DNA of 64,000 bases, taken from the NCBI GenBank assembly GCA_021768485.1, contig JAIZVZ010000005.1, forward strand, positions 28,187 through 92,186. The letters run 5' to 3'. Below the pieces are notes generated by a model. The model did not search any database and had not been told where the DNA came from. It was given only the letters and a program-made list of their open reading frames with translations. The stretch comes from Oxalobacteraceae bacterium. Lineage in GTDB: Bacteria > Pseudomonadota > Gammaproteobacteria > Burkholderiales > Burkholderiaceae_D. The position numbers and the translations under genes were made by a program. Positions 9,950-18,460 of the stretch are shown one piece after another; within the stretch, counting starts at the first letter, position 1; each line of letters opens with the position of its first letter.

Positions 9950-11758
9950 TCAGGTGCCGCGCACGTACTGGCCGGGGGCGTCGTCGAGCGTGCCGGCGGC
10001 ATCGAGCACCGGCGGCGCGATGCGCTTGCTGCTCGAATGCGCGCTGAGCCACTGCTGCCAGTGCGGCCACCACGAACCCTCGGTCGAATGCGCCGTATGC
10101 AGCCACTCGTCGGCATTCAGATAGGCCGAGTTGGCGGGACGGTGGGCGGCGCTGCGGTAGCTGCGCCGCGCGTGGCCAGGTTCGGAGACGATGCCGGCAT
10201 TGTGGCCGCCCGAGGCCAGCACGAAATCGATCTCGGCGTCGGCCAGCAGGTGGATTTTGTAGACCGAGCGCCACGGCGATACGTGATCGCGCTCGGTGCC
10301 GAGCACGAACAGCGGCGCACGAATATTGCTCACCGAGATAGCCTTGCCGTCGACGCAATAGCGGCCTTCGGACAGATCGTTATGCAGGAACAGGCTGGTC
10401 AGATACTGGCTGTGCATGCGGTAGGGCAGGCGCGTGGCATCGGCATTCCAAGCCATCAAATCGTTCGGGATGCTGCGTTTGCCGAGCAGGTATTGGCGCA
10501 TATTGCGCGACCAGATCAGATCGCGTGAATTGAGCAGTTCGAAAGAGCCGGCCATTTGCGAGCCTTCCAGATAACCTTTGCGCCACATCATCGCATCCAG
10601 CATGGCCAGCTCGCTATGGTCGATGAATAAACCGAGTTCGCCGGGATCGGCAAAGTCGGTCTGCGCCGCCAGCAGGCTGACGCTTTTGAGCGGCGCGGCA
10701 CAGGCATGCACGCCGCCATCGATGGCGGCGGCGGCGATGGCCAGCAGGGTGCCGCCGAGGCAATAGCCGACCGTATGCACGGGCGCCGCCTCGCAGCGCA
10801 GCGCCACCTGGTCGAGCACGTCGAACAGGCCGCGCGCCAGATAGTCGCCCATGCCGAGGTCGCGGTCCTTGGCATCGGGGTTGCGCCACGAGATGATGAA
10901 TACCGTATGCCCCTGTTCGACCAGATAGCGCACCATCGAATTGTGCGGCGAGAGGTCGAGAATGTAATACTTCATGATCCAGGACGGCACGATCAGGACC
11001 GGTTCGCGATAGACATCGGCTGTTTGCGGTGTGTACTGGATCAGTTCGACCAGGTCGTTTTTATACACCACCTTGCCGGGCGTGAGCGCGACATTGACGC
11101 CGACCGTATAGGGATTGTCGACCGGCGCCGCGGGCGCGCCGCGCGCCGTCGCCTGCATCCGGGCCAGGTCTTCGAGCAGATGGTTCCAGCCGCTCAGCAC
11201 GCTTTGCCCCTTGCTTTCGCGGGCGGCGCGCCAGACCTCGGGATTGGTGGCGCCGAAATTGGACGGCGAAAACATGTCGAGCCACTGGCGGGCCGCGAAA
11301 TTGACGATATGGGCGTGATGCGGTTCGACCCCGCGCACGCCGGTGGTGGCTTTTTCCCAGAATTGCTGGGTTTGCACAAAGCTCTGGGCAAACAGATTGA
11401 ATGGCCAGTTGGCCCAGGCGGCATCGGTAAAGCGCGTGTCGCCGCTCTTGGCGGCGGCATCCTCGCCGGCGGCAATCAGGGGCTTGGCGGTCAGCGCGGC
11501 CTGCGCCGTTTCCGCCCACAGCGCGGCCTGCTTGCCGGGCGCGGCCGCCAGATGCAAAAACCAGTCAAGGTAAGCCAGCGTCATGCCGATCGGCGAGATG
11601 CCGCCCGTCATTTTGGCGATGCTGCTATGCAGTCGCATGTCGAGCGGATTTTGATCGACGCCATCGGCGCTGAGGTAGCAGGCAAGCGGATTGGGCACAA
11701 GGGGCGCGCTGGCGGACGGCGGCGGAAGCGAATGCATGTCAGCAATTTTCATGTTCAT
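9950..11758 (-). CDS. phaC: Class I-type poly(3-hydroxyalkanoate) synthase
   Basis: A 602-residue PHA synthase, which polymerises (R)-3-hydroxyacyl-CoA on granules. The lipase-like box is GYCLGG with nucleophile Cys333; Asp491 (GTERDHVSPW) and His519 (GGHNAG) complete the triad. The conserved PSWIMKYYILDLSP and NPDAKDRDLGMGDY segments are present, and the length fits class I enzymes. No phaA, phaB, phasin or phaR gene is adjacent. Instead it is divergent from fabI, a MaoC-Pta fusion and ackA, with a perfect FNR/ANR box in the shared promoter. It may therefore be a second, oxygen-regulated synthase rather than the housekeeping one (inference). Confidence 0.92.
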   Translation of the reverse strand: MNMKIADMHSLPPPSASAPLVPNPLACYLSADGVDQNPLDMRLHSSIAKMTGGISPIGMTLAYLDWFLHLAAAPGKQAALWAETAQAALTAKPLIAAGEDAAAKSGDTRFTDAAWANWPFNLFAQSFVQTQQFWEKATTGVRGVEPHHAHIVNFAARQWLDMFSPSNFGATNPEVWRAARESKGQSVLSGWNHLLEDLARMQATARGAPAAPVDNPYTVGVNVALTPGKVVYKNDLVELIQYTPQTADVYREPVLIVPSWIMKYYILDLSPHNSMVRYLVEQGHTVFIISWRNPDAKDRDLGMGDYLARGLFDVLDQVALRCEAAPVHTVGYCLGGTLLAIAAAAIDGGVHACAAPLKSVSLLAAQTDFADPGELGLFIDHSELAMLDAMMWRKGYLEGSQMAGSFELLNSRDLIWSRNMRQYLLGKRSIPNDLMAWNADATRLPYRMHSQYLTSLFLHNDLSEGRYCVDGKAISVSNIRAPLFVLGTERDHVSPWRSVYKIHLLADAEIDFVLASGGHNAGIVSEPGHARRSYRSAAHRPANSAYLNADEWLHTAHSTEGSWWPHWQQWLSAHSSSKRIAPPVLDAAGTLDDAPGQYVRGT

Positions 11759-12113
11759 TCCTTGGCAATTTGTCAGCCATTATTGCCGCCGCACATGAAT
11801 GCTGTATTTGATCTAGATCAATTACAACGGTGGGGTGGCTCTTTAGACTGCACTGCAGCATAATCGAGTCTTCACTACCAATCTCGGGCCTGGACTGACG
11901 GTCGCGATCGCGCCGCCCGCTTTGTCCATCTTAGATGCAACATACCAGATGTATTAAGGAATGTCTTGGGTTTGAGTCTGCTGCGGCAGGTTCTTGAGGC
12001 CGGGTGCAGGGCATGCATCCGGAATGTGCCGGTCATCCGGCAGACGCCGAGTGTTGCGTCAGCGGCCGCCAGAGTCCGCAACGCGCGCCATTGATTGTGA
12101 ATGGGATGCTGCC
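11759..12113. promoter_or_regulatory. Divergent phaC / fabI intergenic region
   Basis: These 355 bases hold the divergent promoters of phaC and the fabI operon. Apart from the FNR-type box and the phaC -10 described separately, I see only a weak CATAAT (11859-11864) as a possible plus-strand -10. About 230 bases before fabI show no gene; a long 5' leader is possible. Confidence 0.5.
11779..11821 (-). promoter_or_regulatory. FNR/ANR-type box and -10 of the phaC promoter
   Basis: TTGATCTAGATCAA (11808-11821) is a perfect match to the FNR/ANR consensus TTGAT-N4-ATCAA. On the minus strand an AATAAT hexamer (11784-11779, one mismatch to TATAAT) would place transcription start near 11772-11773. 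The box centre (11814.5) then lies about 41.5-42.5 bases upstream, the class II activation position. The site and spacing are seen directly; activation under low oxygen is inferred. Confidence 0.75.
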
Positions 12114-12878
12114 ATGACTTCCCCCTTTTCCCTTGCCGGCAAGCGCGGCCTGATTCTTGGCCTGGCCAATGAGCACAGTATTGCCTACGGTTGCGCCCAC
12201 GCGGCCAAAGAGGCCGGCGCCCACTTGGTGTTGTCGTGCGTCAATGAAAAAGCATTGCCGTTTGCCATGCCGGCGGCCCTGGGCTTGCCCTTGATTGCCT
12301 GCGATGTCGAGCGCGAAGGCGCGCTTGCGCAACTGGTCGACAGTGCGGTAGCGACGTTGGGCGGTCTCGATTTCGTCATTCACTCGATCGCCTGGGCGCC
12401 GCTGGCCGATTTGCGCGGACGCGTGGTCGACAGTTCCAGCGCCGGGTTTTCACGGGCGATGAATATTTCCTGTCATTCTTTTGCGCAATTGGCCAAATTG
12501 TGCGAGCCGCACATGAGCCAGGGCGGCAGCCTGATGACGATGAGCTATCTGGGCGCCGATGATGCTGTGCCGCATTATGGCCTGATGGGGCCGGTCAAGG
12601 CCGCGCTCGAATCGCTGGTGCGTTATCTGGCGCTCGAATTGGGACCGCGCAATATCCGCGTGCATGCCTTGTCGCCGGGACCGATCCCGACCCGCGCGGC
12701 GTCGGGCCTGGCCGAATTCGACAGTCTGATGCTGCATGCGCGTCAGATTTCGCCTTTGCAGCGCCTGGTTACTCTGGAGGAAGTTGGCCGCCTGGCAGCT
12801 TTTCTGGCCAGCGACGGTGCCAGCGGCATGACAGGCCAAACCATTTATGTCGACGCCGGCTACCATGTGGTAGGCTGA
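12114..12878 (+). CDS. fabI: Enoyl-[acyl-carrier-protein] reductase, FabI type
   Basis: A 254-residue short-chain dehydrogenase of the FabI subgroup. The nucleotide-binding loop reads GLANEHSIAYG (FabI form, not the classical TGxxxGxG). The catalytic Y-x6-K is Tyr155/Lys162 (HYGLMGPVK). SPGPIPTRAASGL matches the substrate-loop region and GQTIYVDAGYHV closes the fold. FabI reduces trans-2-enoyl-ACP with NADH. Position ahead of a MaoC-phosphotransacylase fusion and acetate kinase suggests a second copy for acyl-CoA metabolism rather than the housekeeping enzyme (inference). The ATG at 12114 begins the conserved fold; the Shine-Dalgarno is weak (GGGAT). Confidence 0.85.
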   Translation: MTSPFSLAGKRGLILGLANEHSIAYGCAHAAKEAGAHLVLSCVNEKALPFAMPAALGLPLIACDVEREGALAQLVDSAVATLGGLDFVIHSIAWAPLADLRGRVVDSSSAGFSRAMNISCHSFAQLAKLCEPHMSQGGSLMTMSYLGADDAVPHYGLMGPVKAALESLVRYLALELGPRNIRVHALSPGPIPTRAASGLAEFDSLMLHARQISPLQRLVTLEEVGRLAAFLASDGASGMTGQTIYVDAGYHVVG

Positions 12879-12903
12879 AATGAATCAATCGAACGAGGAC
12901 GCC

Positions 12904-14322
12904 ATGACCGAGCAGAACGATGACGAGCAGCTAGAGACAATAGAGAACGTGACTTATGACGAGTTGTCGATAGGACAGACGGCGCGCCAGACCCGCACAC
13001 TCGGGCGCGACGATATCGCGGCCTTTGCCGCCGTCTCGGGCGATGTCAATCCGGCCCATCTCGATGCCGAATATGCCGACAAGACTTTATTTCATGGCGT
13101 GATCGCGCATGGCATGTGGGGCGCGGCGCTCATTTCCAAATTGCTCGGCACCAGCCTGCCGGGACCGGGCACGATTTATCTGGCGCAGACGCTGCGCTTT
13201 CTCAAGCCCGTGCGCATCGGCGACACGCTGCGCATCACGGCCACCGTGGTGACGAAGGACGATTTGAAAAAGCATGTCCAGCTCGAATGCGAAATCAAGA
13301 ATCAGACCGGGGCGCTGGTATTGTCGGGCACGGCGACCGTGATTGCGCCGATGGAAAAGGTCAAGCGTCTGCGCGCCAGCGTGCCGCAACTGCATCTGTT
13401 CGATCCGGCAGCGCGTTTTGCCGCGCTGCTCGAACGCGTGCGCGGGCTGGCCGCGGTGCGTTGCGCGGTCGTGCATCCGTGCGATCAGCAATCGCTGAGC
13501 GGGGCGCTTGATGCGGCAAGACACGGCCTGATCGTGCCGGTACTGATTGCGCCGCTGGCCAAGCTGGAGGCGACGGCGCTGGCGGCCGGCCTTTCGCTCG
13601 ACGGCATCGAGACGGTCGATGTGCCGCACAGCCATGCCGCCGCCCTGCGCGCAGCTGGCATGGCCGCTGCGCACGAGGTCGAGATCATCATGAAGGGCAG
13701 CCTGCATACCGATGAAATGATGCAAGCCATCGTTGCCCTGCCGGCGCTGCGCACCAAGCGCCGCCTGTCGCATGTCTATCATTTCGATGTGCCGATGTAC
13801 GACAAGACCTTGCTGCTGTCCGATTGCGCGCTCAACATCGCGCCGACCCTGCTGGAAAAGGCCGATATCGTGCAAAATGCGATCGACCTCGCGCATGCGC
13901 TCGGCAATCCCGAACCGAAAGTGGCGCTGCTGTCGGCGGTCGAAACCGTCACTCCCAAGATCGCCTCGACCATCGATGCCGCCGCGCTGTGCAAGATGGC
14001 CGATCGCGGCCAGATCACGGGCGCCTTGCTCGATGGCCCGCTGGCCTTCGATAACGCCATTTCCAAGGAATCGGCACGCATCAAGGGCATTGTCTCGCCG
14101 GTGGCCGGACAGGCCGACATCCTGATCGTGCCCGACCTCGAGTCGGGCAATATGCTGGGCAAGCAACTCGAATATCTGGCCGGTGCCGCGACCTGCGGCG
14201 TGGTGATGGGGGCGACGCTGCCGATTGCGCTGACCAGCCGCGCCGACGACGCCAACTCGCGCATTGCATCGGCGGCGCTGGCCGTGCTGATGGCGCACCG
14301 CTACCGCTCGGTGCCGCCGTGA
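12904..14322 (+). CDS. Bifunctional MaoC-type enoyl-CoA hydratase / phosphate acyltransferase
   Basis: A two-domain protein of about 472 residues. Residues 1-150 are a MaoC hot-dog domain with the hydratase motif FAAVSGDVNPAHLDAEYA and FHGVIAHGMW (R-specific enoyl-CoA hydratase). Residues about 170-470 are a phosphate acetyl/butyryltransferase domain, with conserved segments such as MKGSLHTDEMM, GALLDGPLAFDNAIS, ADILIVPDLESGNMLGKQLEYL and a final AHRYRSV. Proteins of this architecture are annotated as enoyl-CoA hydratase/phosphate acetyltransferase. The ATG at 12904 has GAGGA 5 bases upstream; an in-frame ATG at 12880 is the alternative. The stop overlaps the GTG of ackA. The acyl chain used is not determined by sequence. 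Confidence 0.88.
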   Translation: MTEQNDDEQLETIENVTYDELSIGQTARQTRTLGRDDIAAFAAVSGDVNPAHLDAEYADKTLFHGVIAHGMWGAALISKLLGTSLPGPGTIYLAQTLRFLKPVRIGDTLRITATVVTKDDLKKHVQLECEIKNQTGALVLSGTATVIAPMEKVKRLRASVPQLHLFDPAARFAALLERVRGLAAVRCAVVHPCDQQSLSGALDAARHGLIVPVLIAPLAKLEATALAAGLSLDGIETVDVPHSHAAALRAAGMAAAHEVEIIMKGSLHTDEMMQAIVALPALRTKRRLSHVYHFDVPMYDKTLLLSDCALNIAPTLLEKADIVQNAIDLAHALGNPEPKVALLSAVETVTPKIASTIDAAALCKMADRGQITGALLDGPLAFDNAISKESARIKGIVSPVAGQADILIVPDLESGNMLGKQLEYLAGAATCGVVMGATLPIALTSRADDANSRIASAALAVLMAHRYRSVPP

Positions 14323-15521
14323 GCGGGCCGCAAGACGCCATTCTGGCGGTCAATGCCGGTTCGTCCTCGCTCAAGTTCGCGCTGTATCCGGTGCATGGGC
14401 TCGATGTCGATGCCGCCCGCCTGACCTGCGTGGTCGATGGCCTGGAGCCGGCCGGGGCGCCGCGCATTTGCGTGCGCGGCGATGGCGAGGACCGGCAGAC
14501 GCAGCTCGAACCTGCGCCCGGCGATGTGTTCGATCATGCGCTCGAAGCGTTGCGCGTGGTGCTAGAAAATCATGCCAAGACCTTGCGCGTGGCGGCCATT
14601 GCCCATCGCATCGTCCACGGCGGCCGGCATTTTTTCGATTCGGTCGTCATCGACGATGCCGCCATGGCGTATCTCGACAGCCTGGGCACGCTGGCGCCCC
14701 TGCATCAGCCGCACAATCTGGCCGGGGTGCGCGCCTGCCAGCGCGCCTATCCCGACTTATTGCAGGTCGGCTGTTTCGATACCGGCTTTCACGCTACGCT
14801 GCCGATCATGGAGCAGCTGTTTGCCTTGCCGAAGGTCTTGCGCCTGGCCGGTATCCGGCGCTATGGTTTTCACGGCCTGTCTTACCGTTATGTGATGGCC
14901 CGCCTGTTCGAACATTCGGCGCGCGCCGGGCAGAAAGTGGTGGTTTCGCATCTGGGCAATGGCGCCAGCGCCTGCGCCATGCTCGATGGTAAAAGCGTCG
15001 CCAGCAGCATGGGATTTTCGGCGCTCGACGGCTTGATGATGGGCAGCCGCTGCGGCGCACTCGATGCCGGCGTTGTCTTGCATCTGATGCGCCAGGGATG
15101 GAGCCGCGAAAAAATCGAACACGCGCTGTACCGCGAATCGGGTTTGCTGGGCGTGTCCGGCCTGTCGGCCGATATGCGCACGCTGCGCGCCAGCAGCAGT
15201 CCCGATGCGGCGCAGGCGATCGAGCTGTTCGTGCATCGCCTGATCAAGGAGTGCGGCACGCTGACGGCCTGCCTCGGCGGGCTCGATCTGCTCGCTTTTA
15301 CCGGCGGCATTGGCGAGCACGATAGCGCTACGCGCCAGAGTGCCTGCGACCGGCTCCATTATCTGGGGGTCGAGATCGATGCCGAGCTCAATCGCGCGGC
15401 CGTCGGCGACGTCGTCAGTCCGATCCATAGCAAGCAAAGCAAGGTCGAGGTATGGGTGGTGCCGACCGACGAGGGGCGGGTCGCTGCCGGCGATGCGGCG
15501 CGGCTGTACGCCACTGTGTAA
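14319..15521 (+). CDS. ackA: Acetate (or short-chain carboxylate) kinase
   Basis: A 400-residue ASKHA-fold kinase. It has the N-terminal signature NAGSSSLKFALYP, the HRIVHGG and CFDTGFHATLP segments, YGFHGLSYRYV, HLGNGASACAM and the C-terminal FTGGIGEHD motif. It makes ATP from acyl phosphate supplied by the phosphotransacylase encoded just upstream. The GTG start at 14319 overlaps the upstream TGA (GTGA), so translation is coupled. In this context butyrate or another short acid is as possible as acetate. The length and motifs are intact. Confidence 0.92.
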   Translation: MSGPQDAILAVNAGSSSLKFALYPVHGLDVDAARLTCVVDGLEPAGAPRICVRGDGEDRQTQLEPAPGDVFDHALEALRVVLENHAKTLRVAAIAHRIVHGGRHFFDSVVIDDAAMAYLDSLGTLAPLHQPHNLAGVRACQRAYPDLLQVGCFDTGFHATLPIMEQLFALPKVLRLAGIRRYGFHGLSYRYVMARLFEHSARAGQKVVVSHLGNGASACAMLDGKSVASSMGFSALDGLMMGSRCGALDAGVVLHLMRQGWSREKIEHALYRESGLLGVSGLSADMRTLRASSSPDAAQAIELFVHRLIKECGTLTACLGGLDLLAFTGGIGEHDSATRQSACDRLHYLGVEIDAELNRAAVGDVVSPIHSKQSKVEVWVVPTDEGRVAAGDAARLYATV

Positions 15522-15533
15522 GCGTGTAAGCGT

Positions 15534-15558
15534 GCAGCGCGGCGCCCGTGCGCGCTGC
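15534..15558 (+). terminator. Hairpin after ackA
   Basis: GCAGCGCG and CGCGCTGC form an 8-bp stem with a 9-base loop between convergent ackA and the transglutaminase-like gene. There is no T tract, so termination is only suggested. Confidence 0.4.
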
Positions 15559-15568
15559 GTCCGGGCTT

Positions 15569-16366
15569 TCAGTCCGGTGCGCGTTCCAGCAATGCGACCT
15601 CGACTTGCATCGCCGCACTGTCTGGCGGCGGCCCGAACTGGGTAAAGATCGCGACATTGGCGGCGTCGTGGCCGTAGGCGACCGTCACCCGGCCGCCACG
15701 CGGCGTTTTTTGCGTGGCATCGAAGGTATACCAGCGGTCGCCGACATAGGCTTCGAACCAGGCGTGCAAATCCATCGGCTGCAAACCGTGCAGATAGCCG
15801 ACGACCATGCGGGCCGGAATGCACAGGGCGCGGCACAAGGCGATCCCCAGATGCGCAAAATCGCGGCATACGCCCTCGCGTCGCTGGTTGACGTCGACCG
15901 CCGACATATGGTCGAACTCGCAACCGGGATTGAGGCGTATCGTGCGTTCGATCCAGGCGGCGATGCAGGCGACCTGATCGTAACCCGGGGCGACGTCGCG
16001 CACGATGTCGCTGGCCATGTCAAGGAAGCGTTCTGATTCGCAATAACGGCTTGGCAATAGATACGTCAATACCGTATCGGGCAATAGCGGCACTTCAATA
16101 AATGGCGCGCCGGGCGCCAGCGCGATCGTGTCCTCGGTCATCACGTCGGACGAGGTGCGGATCGAAAATGCCCCGGGCGGGGCGATCAGGCGCTGGCACA
16201 GATTGCCGTAGCCATCGGTATATTCGAGCACCGGCACGCTCGGCTGTATCGTATAGCTTTCGCGGGCCACCCATTGCTGGACGCCGCTGCGCGGACGCAG
16301 CATGAGGATGAACGGGGTCGGCGTGGCGATGGTAAAGCTCAAATGACAACTGGTGCGTAACCACAT
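15569..16366 (-). CDS. Transglutaminase-like (cysteine peptidase fold) family protein
   Basis: A 265-residue cytosolic protein with an N-terminal beta-rich transglutaminase-associated region and a C-terminal transglutaminase-like core. The core has the Cys in [12 protein letters not shown], the His in [16 protein letters not shown] and the Asp in YTFDATQ, giving a full Cys-His-Asp triad. Bacterial members act as peptidases or amidases; the substrate is unknown. The ATG at 16366 follows GGAAAG and starts a normal domain ([11 protein letters not shown]). The frame extends to 16600, but that part is a translation of the 11-bp repeat array and is rejected as coding. Confidence 0.85.
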   Translation of the reverse strand: MWLRTSCHLSFTIATPTPFILMLRPRSGVQQWVARESYTIQPSVPVLEYTDGYGNLCQRLIAPPGAFSIRTSSDVMTEDTIALAPGAPFIEVPLLPDTVLTYLLPSRYCESERFLDMASDIVRDVAPGYDQVACIAAWIERTIRLNPGCEFDHMSAVDVNQRREGVCRDFAHLGIALCRALCIPARMVVGYLHGLQPMDLHAWFEAYVGDRWYTFDATQKTPRGGRVTVAYGHDAANVAIFTQFGPPPDSAAMQVEVALLERAPD

Positions 16367-16407
16367 GGGGACTTTCCGGAGAGGGCAATAACAAGAAAAA
16401 GACTGGG

Positions 16408-16495
16408 CACAGAAAAAGCACAGAAAAAGCACAGAAAAAGCACAGAAAAAGCACAGAAAAAGCACAGAAAAAGCACAGAAAAAGCACAGGGAAAG
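16408..16495. repeat. 11-bp tandem repeat array (8 copies) upstream of the transglutaminase-like gene
   Basis: Seven perfect copies of CACAGAAAAAG run from 16408 to 16484. A degenerate eighth copy (CACAGGGAAAG) ends at 16495. Each unit carries one A5 tract, so A-tracts recur every 11 bp, close to the helical repeat. The array lies 42 bases upstream of the start at 16366. It has no spacers, so it is not a CRISPR array. Confidence 0.95.
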
Positions 16496-16645
16496 CATGC
16501 CAACCCGCATGCAAATCCGCATGGATAAGAGGCCGTCTGAGGCCGCCTGAGGTCGCCTGCAGGTCGGCCATGCGCGCCCGGCCTCGATTGCCGGCCGCAC
16601 ATCGCCGGCATAAGGTTTTTTATTGCCGCTGCTTATTCCGGCGAT

Positions 16646-17458
16646 TTATTGCAGGGTGCGGCCCGGCTGGTGGCGGCGGTCGAGGCTGCCGCGGCGCCGT
16701 TCGGCATGCGCAAGATCGGTGCTGCCATGGCTGTCGACGGCGGCCTCGGCCACGCGCTGCAATTGCTGCGCATTTTGCTGGCCGCGTTCATACCAGCGGC
16801 GCACGATGGCCGCCGCCGTATCGCGTGCGCCCAGACCAAACGCCAGCCCGAGCGCCAGCGCCAGGGCGCCGACCGTGGCCATGAACAGCGTATTGACAAT
16901 CGTGGTGGCGATGCCGACCTGGTTGACGGCCACCACGATGGCAAAGGCCCAGACCGCGACCCTGGCTATCTGCGCCAGCAATTCGGGCCTGGCCAGACCG
17001 CCTTCGGCAGCCGCGCCGCGCACCAGATTGCCGAGCGCGGTTGCCGCCAGACCGCCGATCATCAGCGCGACCAGAGCCACCACGACATTGGGCAGCCACA
17101 TCAGCAGCTGATGCAGTTCTTGCGAGACGGCCGGCAGGCCCAGCGCATCGAAGGCGATGATCAGGGCTATCAGGCGCACAAACCATTTGCCGATGGCGCC
17201 GACGACGCCGGCCGCATCGCTGCGCTGGTCGGCTTTTTGAATAAAGGTGGTCAGTCCGGCGCGGTCTGAAAAATCGTTGAAATGAATTGCACGCAATAAC
17301 GATACCAGCACTTTTTCGGCCACCGAGGCGATGAGCCAGCCGGCAATGAGCAAGACGGCAAAGCCGAGGATGCGTGGCACCGAGGAAAAAAACATCGCCA
17401 ATGCAGACGATAACGAAGCCAGCAGGGTGTCGCTCCAACTCGTGATCTGAGACGGCAT
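16646..17458 (-). CDS. Mechanosensitive-channel-like membrane protein (conserved TM-helix repeat)
   Basis: A 270-residue inner-membrane protein with about five hydrophobic helices (near residues 28-50, 90-110, 120-145, 165-185 and 195-215). The last contains the Gly/Ala-rich LFMATVGALALALGLAFGLGARDTAA segment typical of MscS-like pore helices. It lacks the long MscS beta and C-terminal domains and ends in a charged tail. It best fits the conserved TM-helix family related to MscS. The ATG at 17458 follows GGAGG; the frame upstream to 17512 is not needed. The neighbours (transglutaminase, Dps) give no direct functional link. Confidence 0.8.
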   Translation of the reverse strand: MPSQITSWSDTLLASLSSALAMFFSSVPRILGFAVLLIAGWLIASVAEKVLVSLLRAIHFNDFSDRAGLTTFIQKADQRSDAAGVVGAIGKWFVRLIALIIAFDALGLPAVSQELHQLLMWLPNVVVALVALMIGGLAATALGNLVRGAAAEGGLARPELLAQIARVAVWAFAIVVAVNQVGIATTIVNTLFMATVGALALALGLAFGLGARDTAAAIVRRWYERGQQNAQQLQRVAEAAVDSHGSTDLAHAERRRGSLDRRHQPGRTLQ

Positions 17459-17593
17459 ATAAGCCTCCGTTTTGGTCGGGACAAGCAATGAAGGAAGAAA
17501 ACACGGCAGCAAGACAAGCGGGCGGCGGCCACCCGCTTGTCGTTCCTGTCAGACAGTCAATGCCTGTCGCGGTTCAACGGCGACGGAAAAACT

Positions 17594-18088
17594 TTACTCT
17601 TCGAGCAAGCTTCTGAGCATCCACGAATTTTTTTCATGGATTTGCATCCGCTGCGTCAACAGGTCGCAAGTCGGCTGGTCATTGGCTTTTTCGGCCAGCT
17701 TGAACAGCGCGCGTGCCGTGCGGACCACGGTCGCCTGGCCTTCCATCAGGTCGCGGATCATGTCGGTCGCTTTCGGCACGCCCGAGGTCTTGCTGATCGA
17801 GGTCAGCTCGGCAAATTCTTCATAGGTGCCAGGGGCCGGCGCGCCGAGTGCCCGGATGCGTTCGGCCACCAGATCGATGGCATTCCACTGTTCGGTGTAC
17901 AAGCCCATGAACATCAGATGCAGGGTCTGGAACATCGGTCCGGTGACATTCCAGTGATAGTTATGGGTTTTCAAATACAGGGTATAGGTATCGGCCAGCA
18001 GATGGGCCAGACCCTCGACGACCTGGACCCTTTCCTTTTCGGCGATGCCGAGGTCGACCAATGGTTTTTTTGCAGGCTTTTTGCTCAT
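17594..18088 (-). CDS. dps: Dps-family DNA-protecting ferritin-like protein
   Basis: A 164-residue four-helix protein. The Dps ferroxidase motif is clear: LKTHNYHWNVTGPMF, then HLMFMGLYTEQWNAIDLVAERIRALG, with the His, Asp and Glu ligands of the inter-subunit diiron site. A Lys-rich N-terminus (MSKKPAKKP) could bind DNA. Dps stores iron using hydrogen peroxide and compacts DNA in stress and stationary phase. The ATG at 18088 has GAGGAA 7 bases upstream. The gene stands alone and is divergent from the hybrid kinase. Confidence 0.93.
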   Translation of the reverse strand: MSKKPAKKPLVDLGIAEKERVQVVEGLAHLLADTYTLYLKTHNYHWNVTGPMFQTLHLMFMGLYTEQWNAIDLVAERIRALGAPAPGTYEEFAELTSISKTSGVPKATDMIRDLMEGQATVVRTARALFKLAEKANDQPTCDLLTQRMQIHEKNSWMLRSLLEE

Positions 18089-18460
18089 TTTTATTCCTCG
18101 GTAAAGTCCAGTAATCCGGTTCTGCCCGTTGCCTTGCTGCGCCGCGTTGCTGCGCCGCATTCCGACCTCCAAAAGCCGATCCGGGAGTGTTTGTCGAACT
18201 GAAGTGTTGTTCAAATGATACTCGGTGGGGGGGATGCAGGCAAGGTGCATTTGCGCGCCTCGCCACCGCTCCGGTGGTGAGAACTGAAAACGATGGCTGT
18301 GGTCCGGCGTGCAGCGCGCTCCGGCCATCGGCGGCGGCCGATTCCGGCATTGCCGCGTGCCGGAGGACGGTGTATTGCGTTGATATCCACTATTAAATTT
18401 GTCAAATTTCGCCGATTTTCATGCAATAATCGTTTACGCCTGCTCAATAAGGTTGAATTC
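18089..18460. promoter_or_regulatory. Divergent dps / hybrid kinase intergenic region
   Basis: These 372 bases hold no gene. The kinase-proximal end carries the palindrome and promoter-like hexamers described separately. I could not recognise an OxyR or other known site on the dps side. Confidence 0.4.
18380..18409 (+). promoter_or_regulatory. Promoter-like hexamers with a 15-bp palindrome before the hybrid kinase
   Basis: TTGATA (18380-18385) is a good -35. A TCAAAT hexamer 16 bases later is a possible -10. The latter lies inside the perfect palindrome AAATTTG-T-CAAATTT (18395-18409), which is 51 bases before the start codon. This arrangement suggests a repressor operator over the -10; the regulator is unknown. 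Confidence 0.45.

Noticed and set aside
16408..16495. Possible CRISPR array
   Set aside because: Units are 11 bp and contiguous with no spacers, and no cas genes are present.
16339..16611. Frames with repeated [14 protein letters not shown] peptides
   Set aside because: Direct translation of the 11-bp DNA repeat; the real downstream gene starts at 16366.
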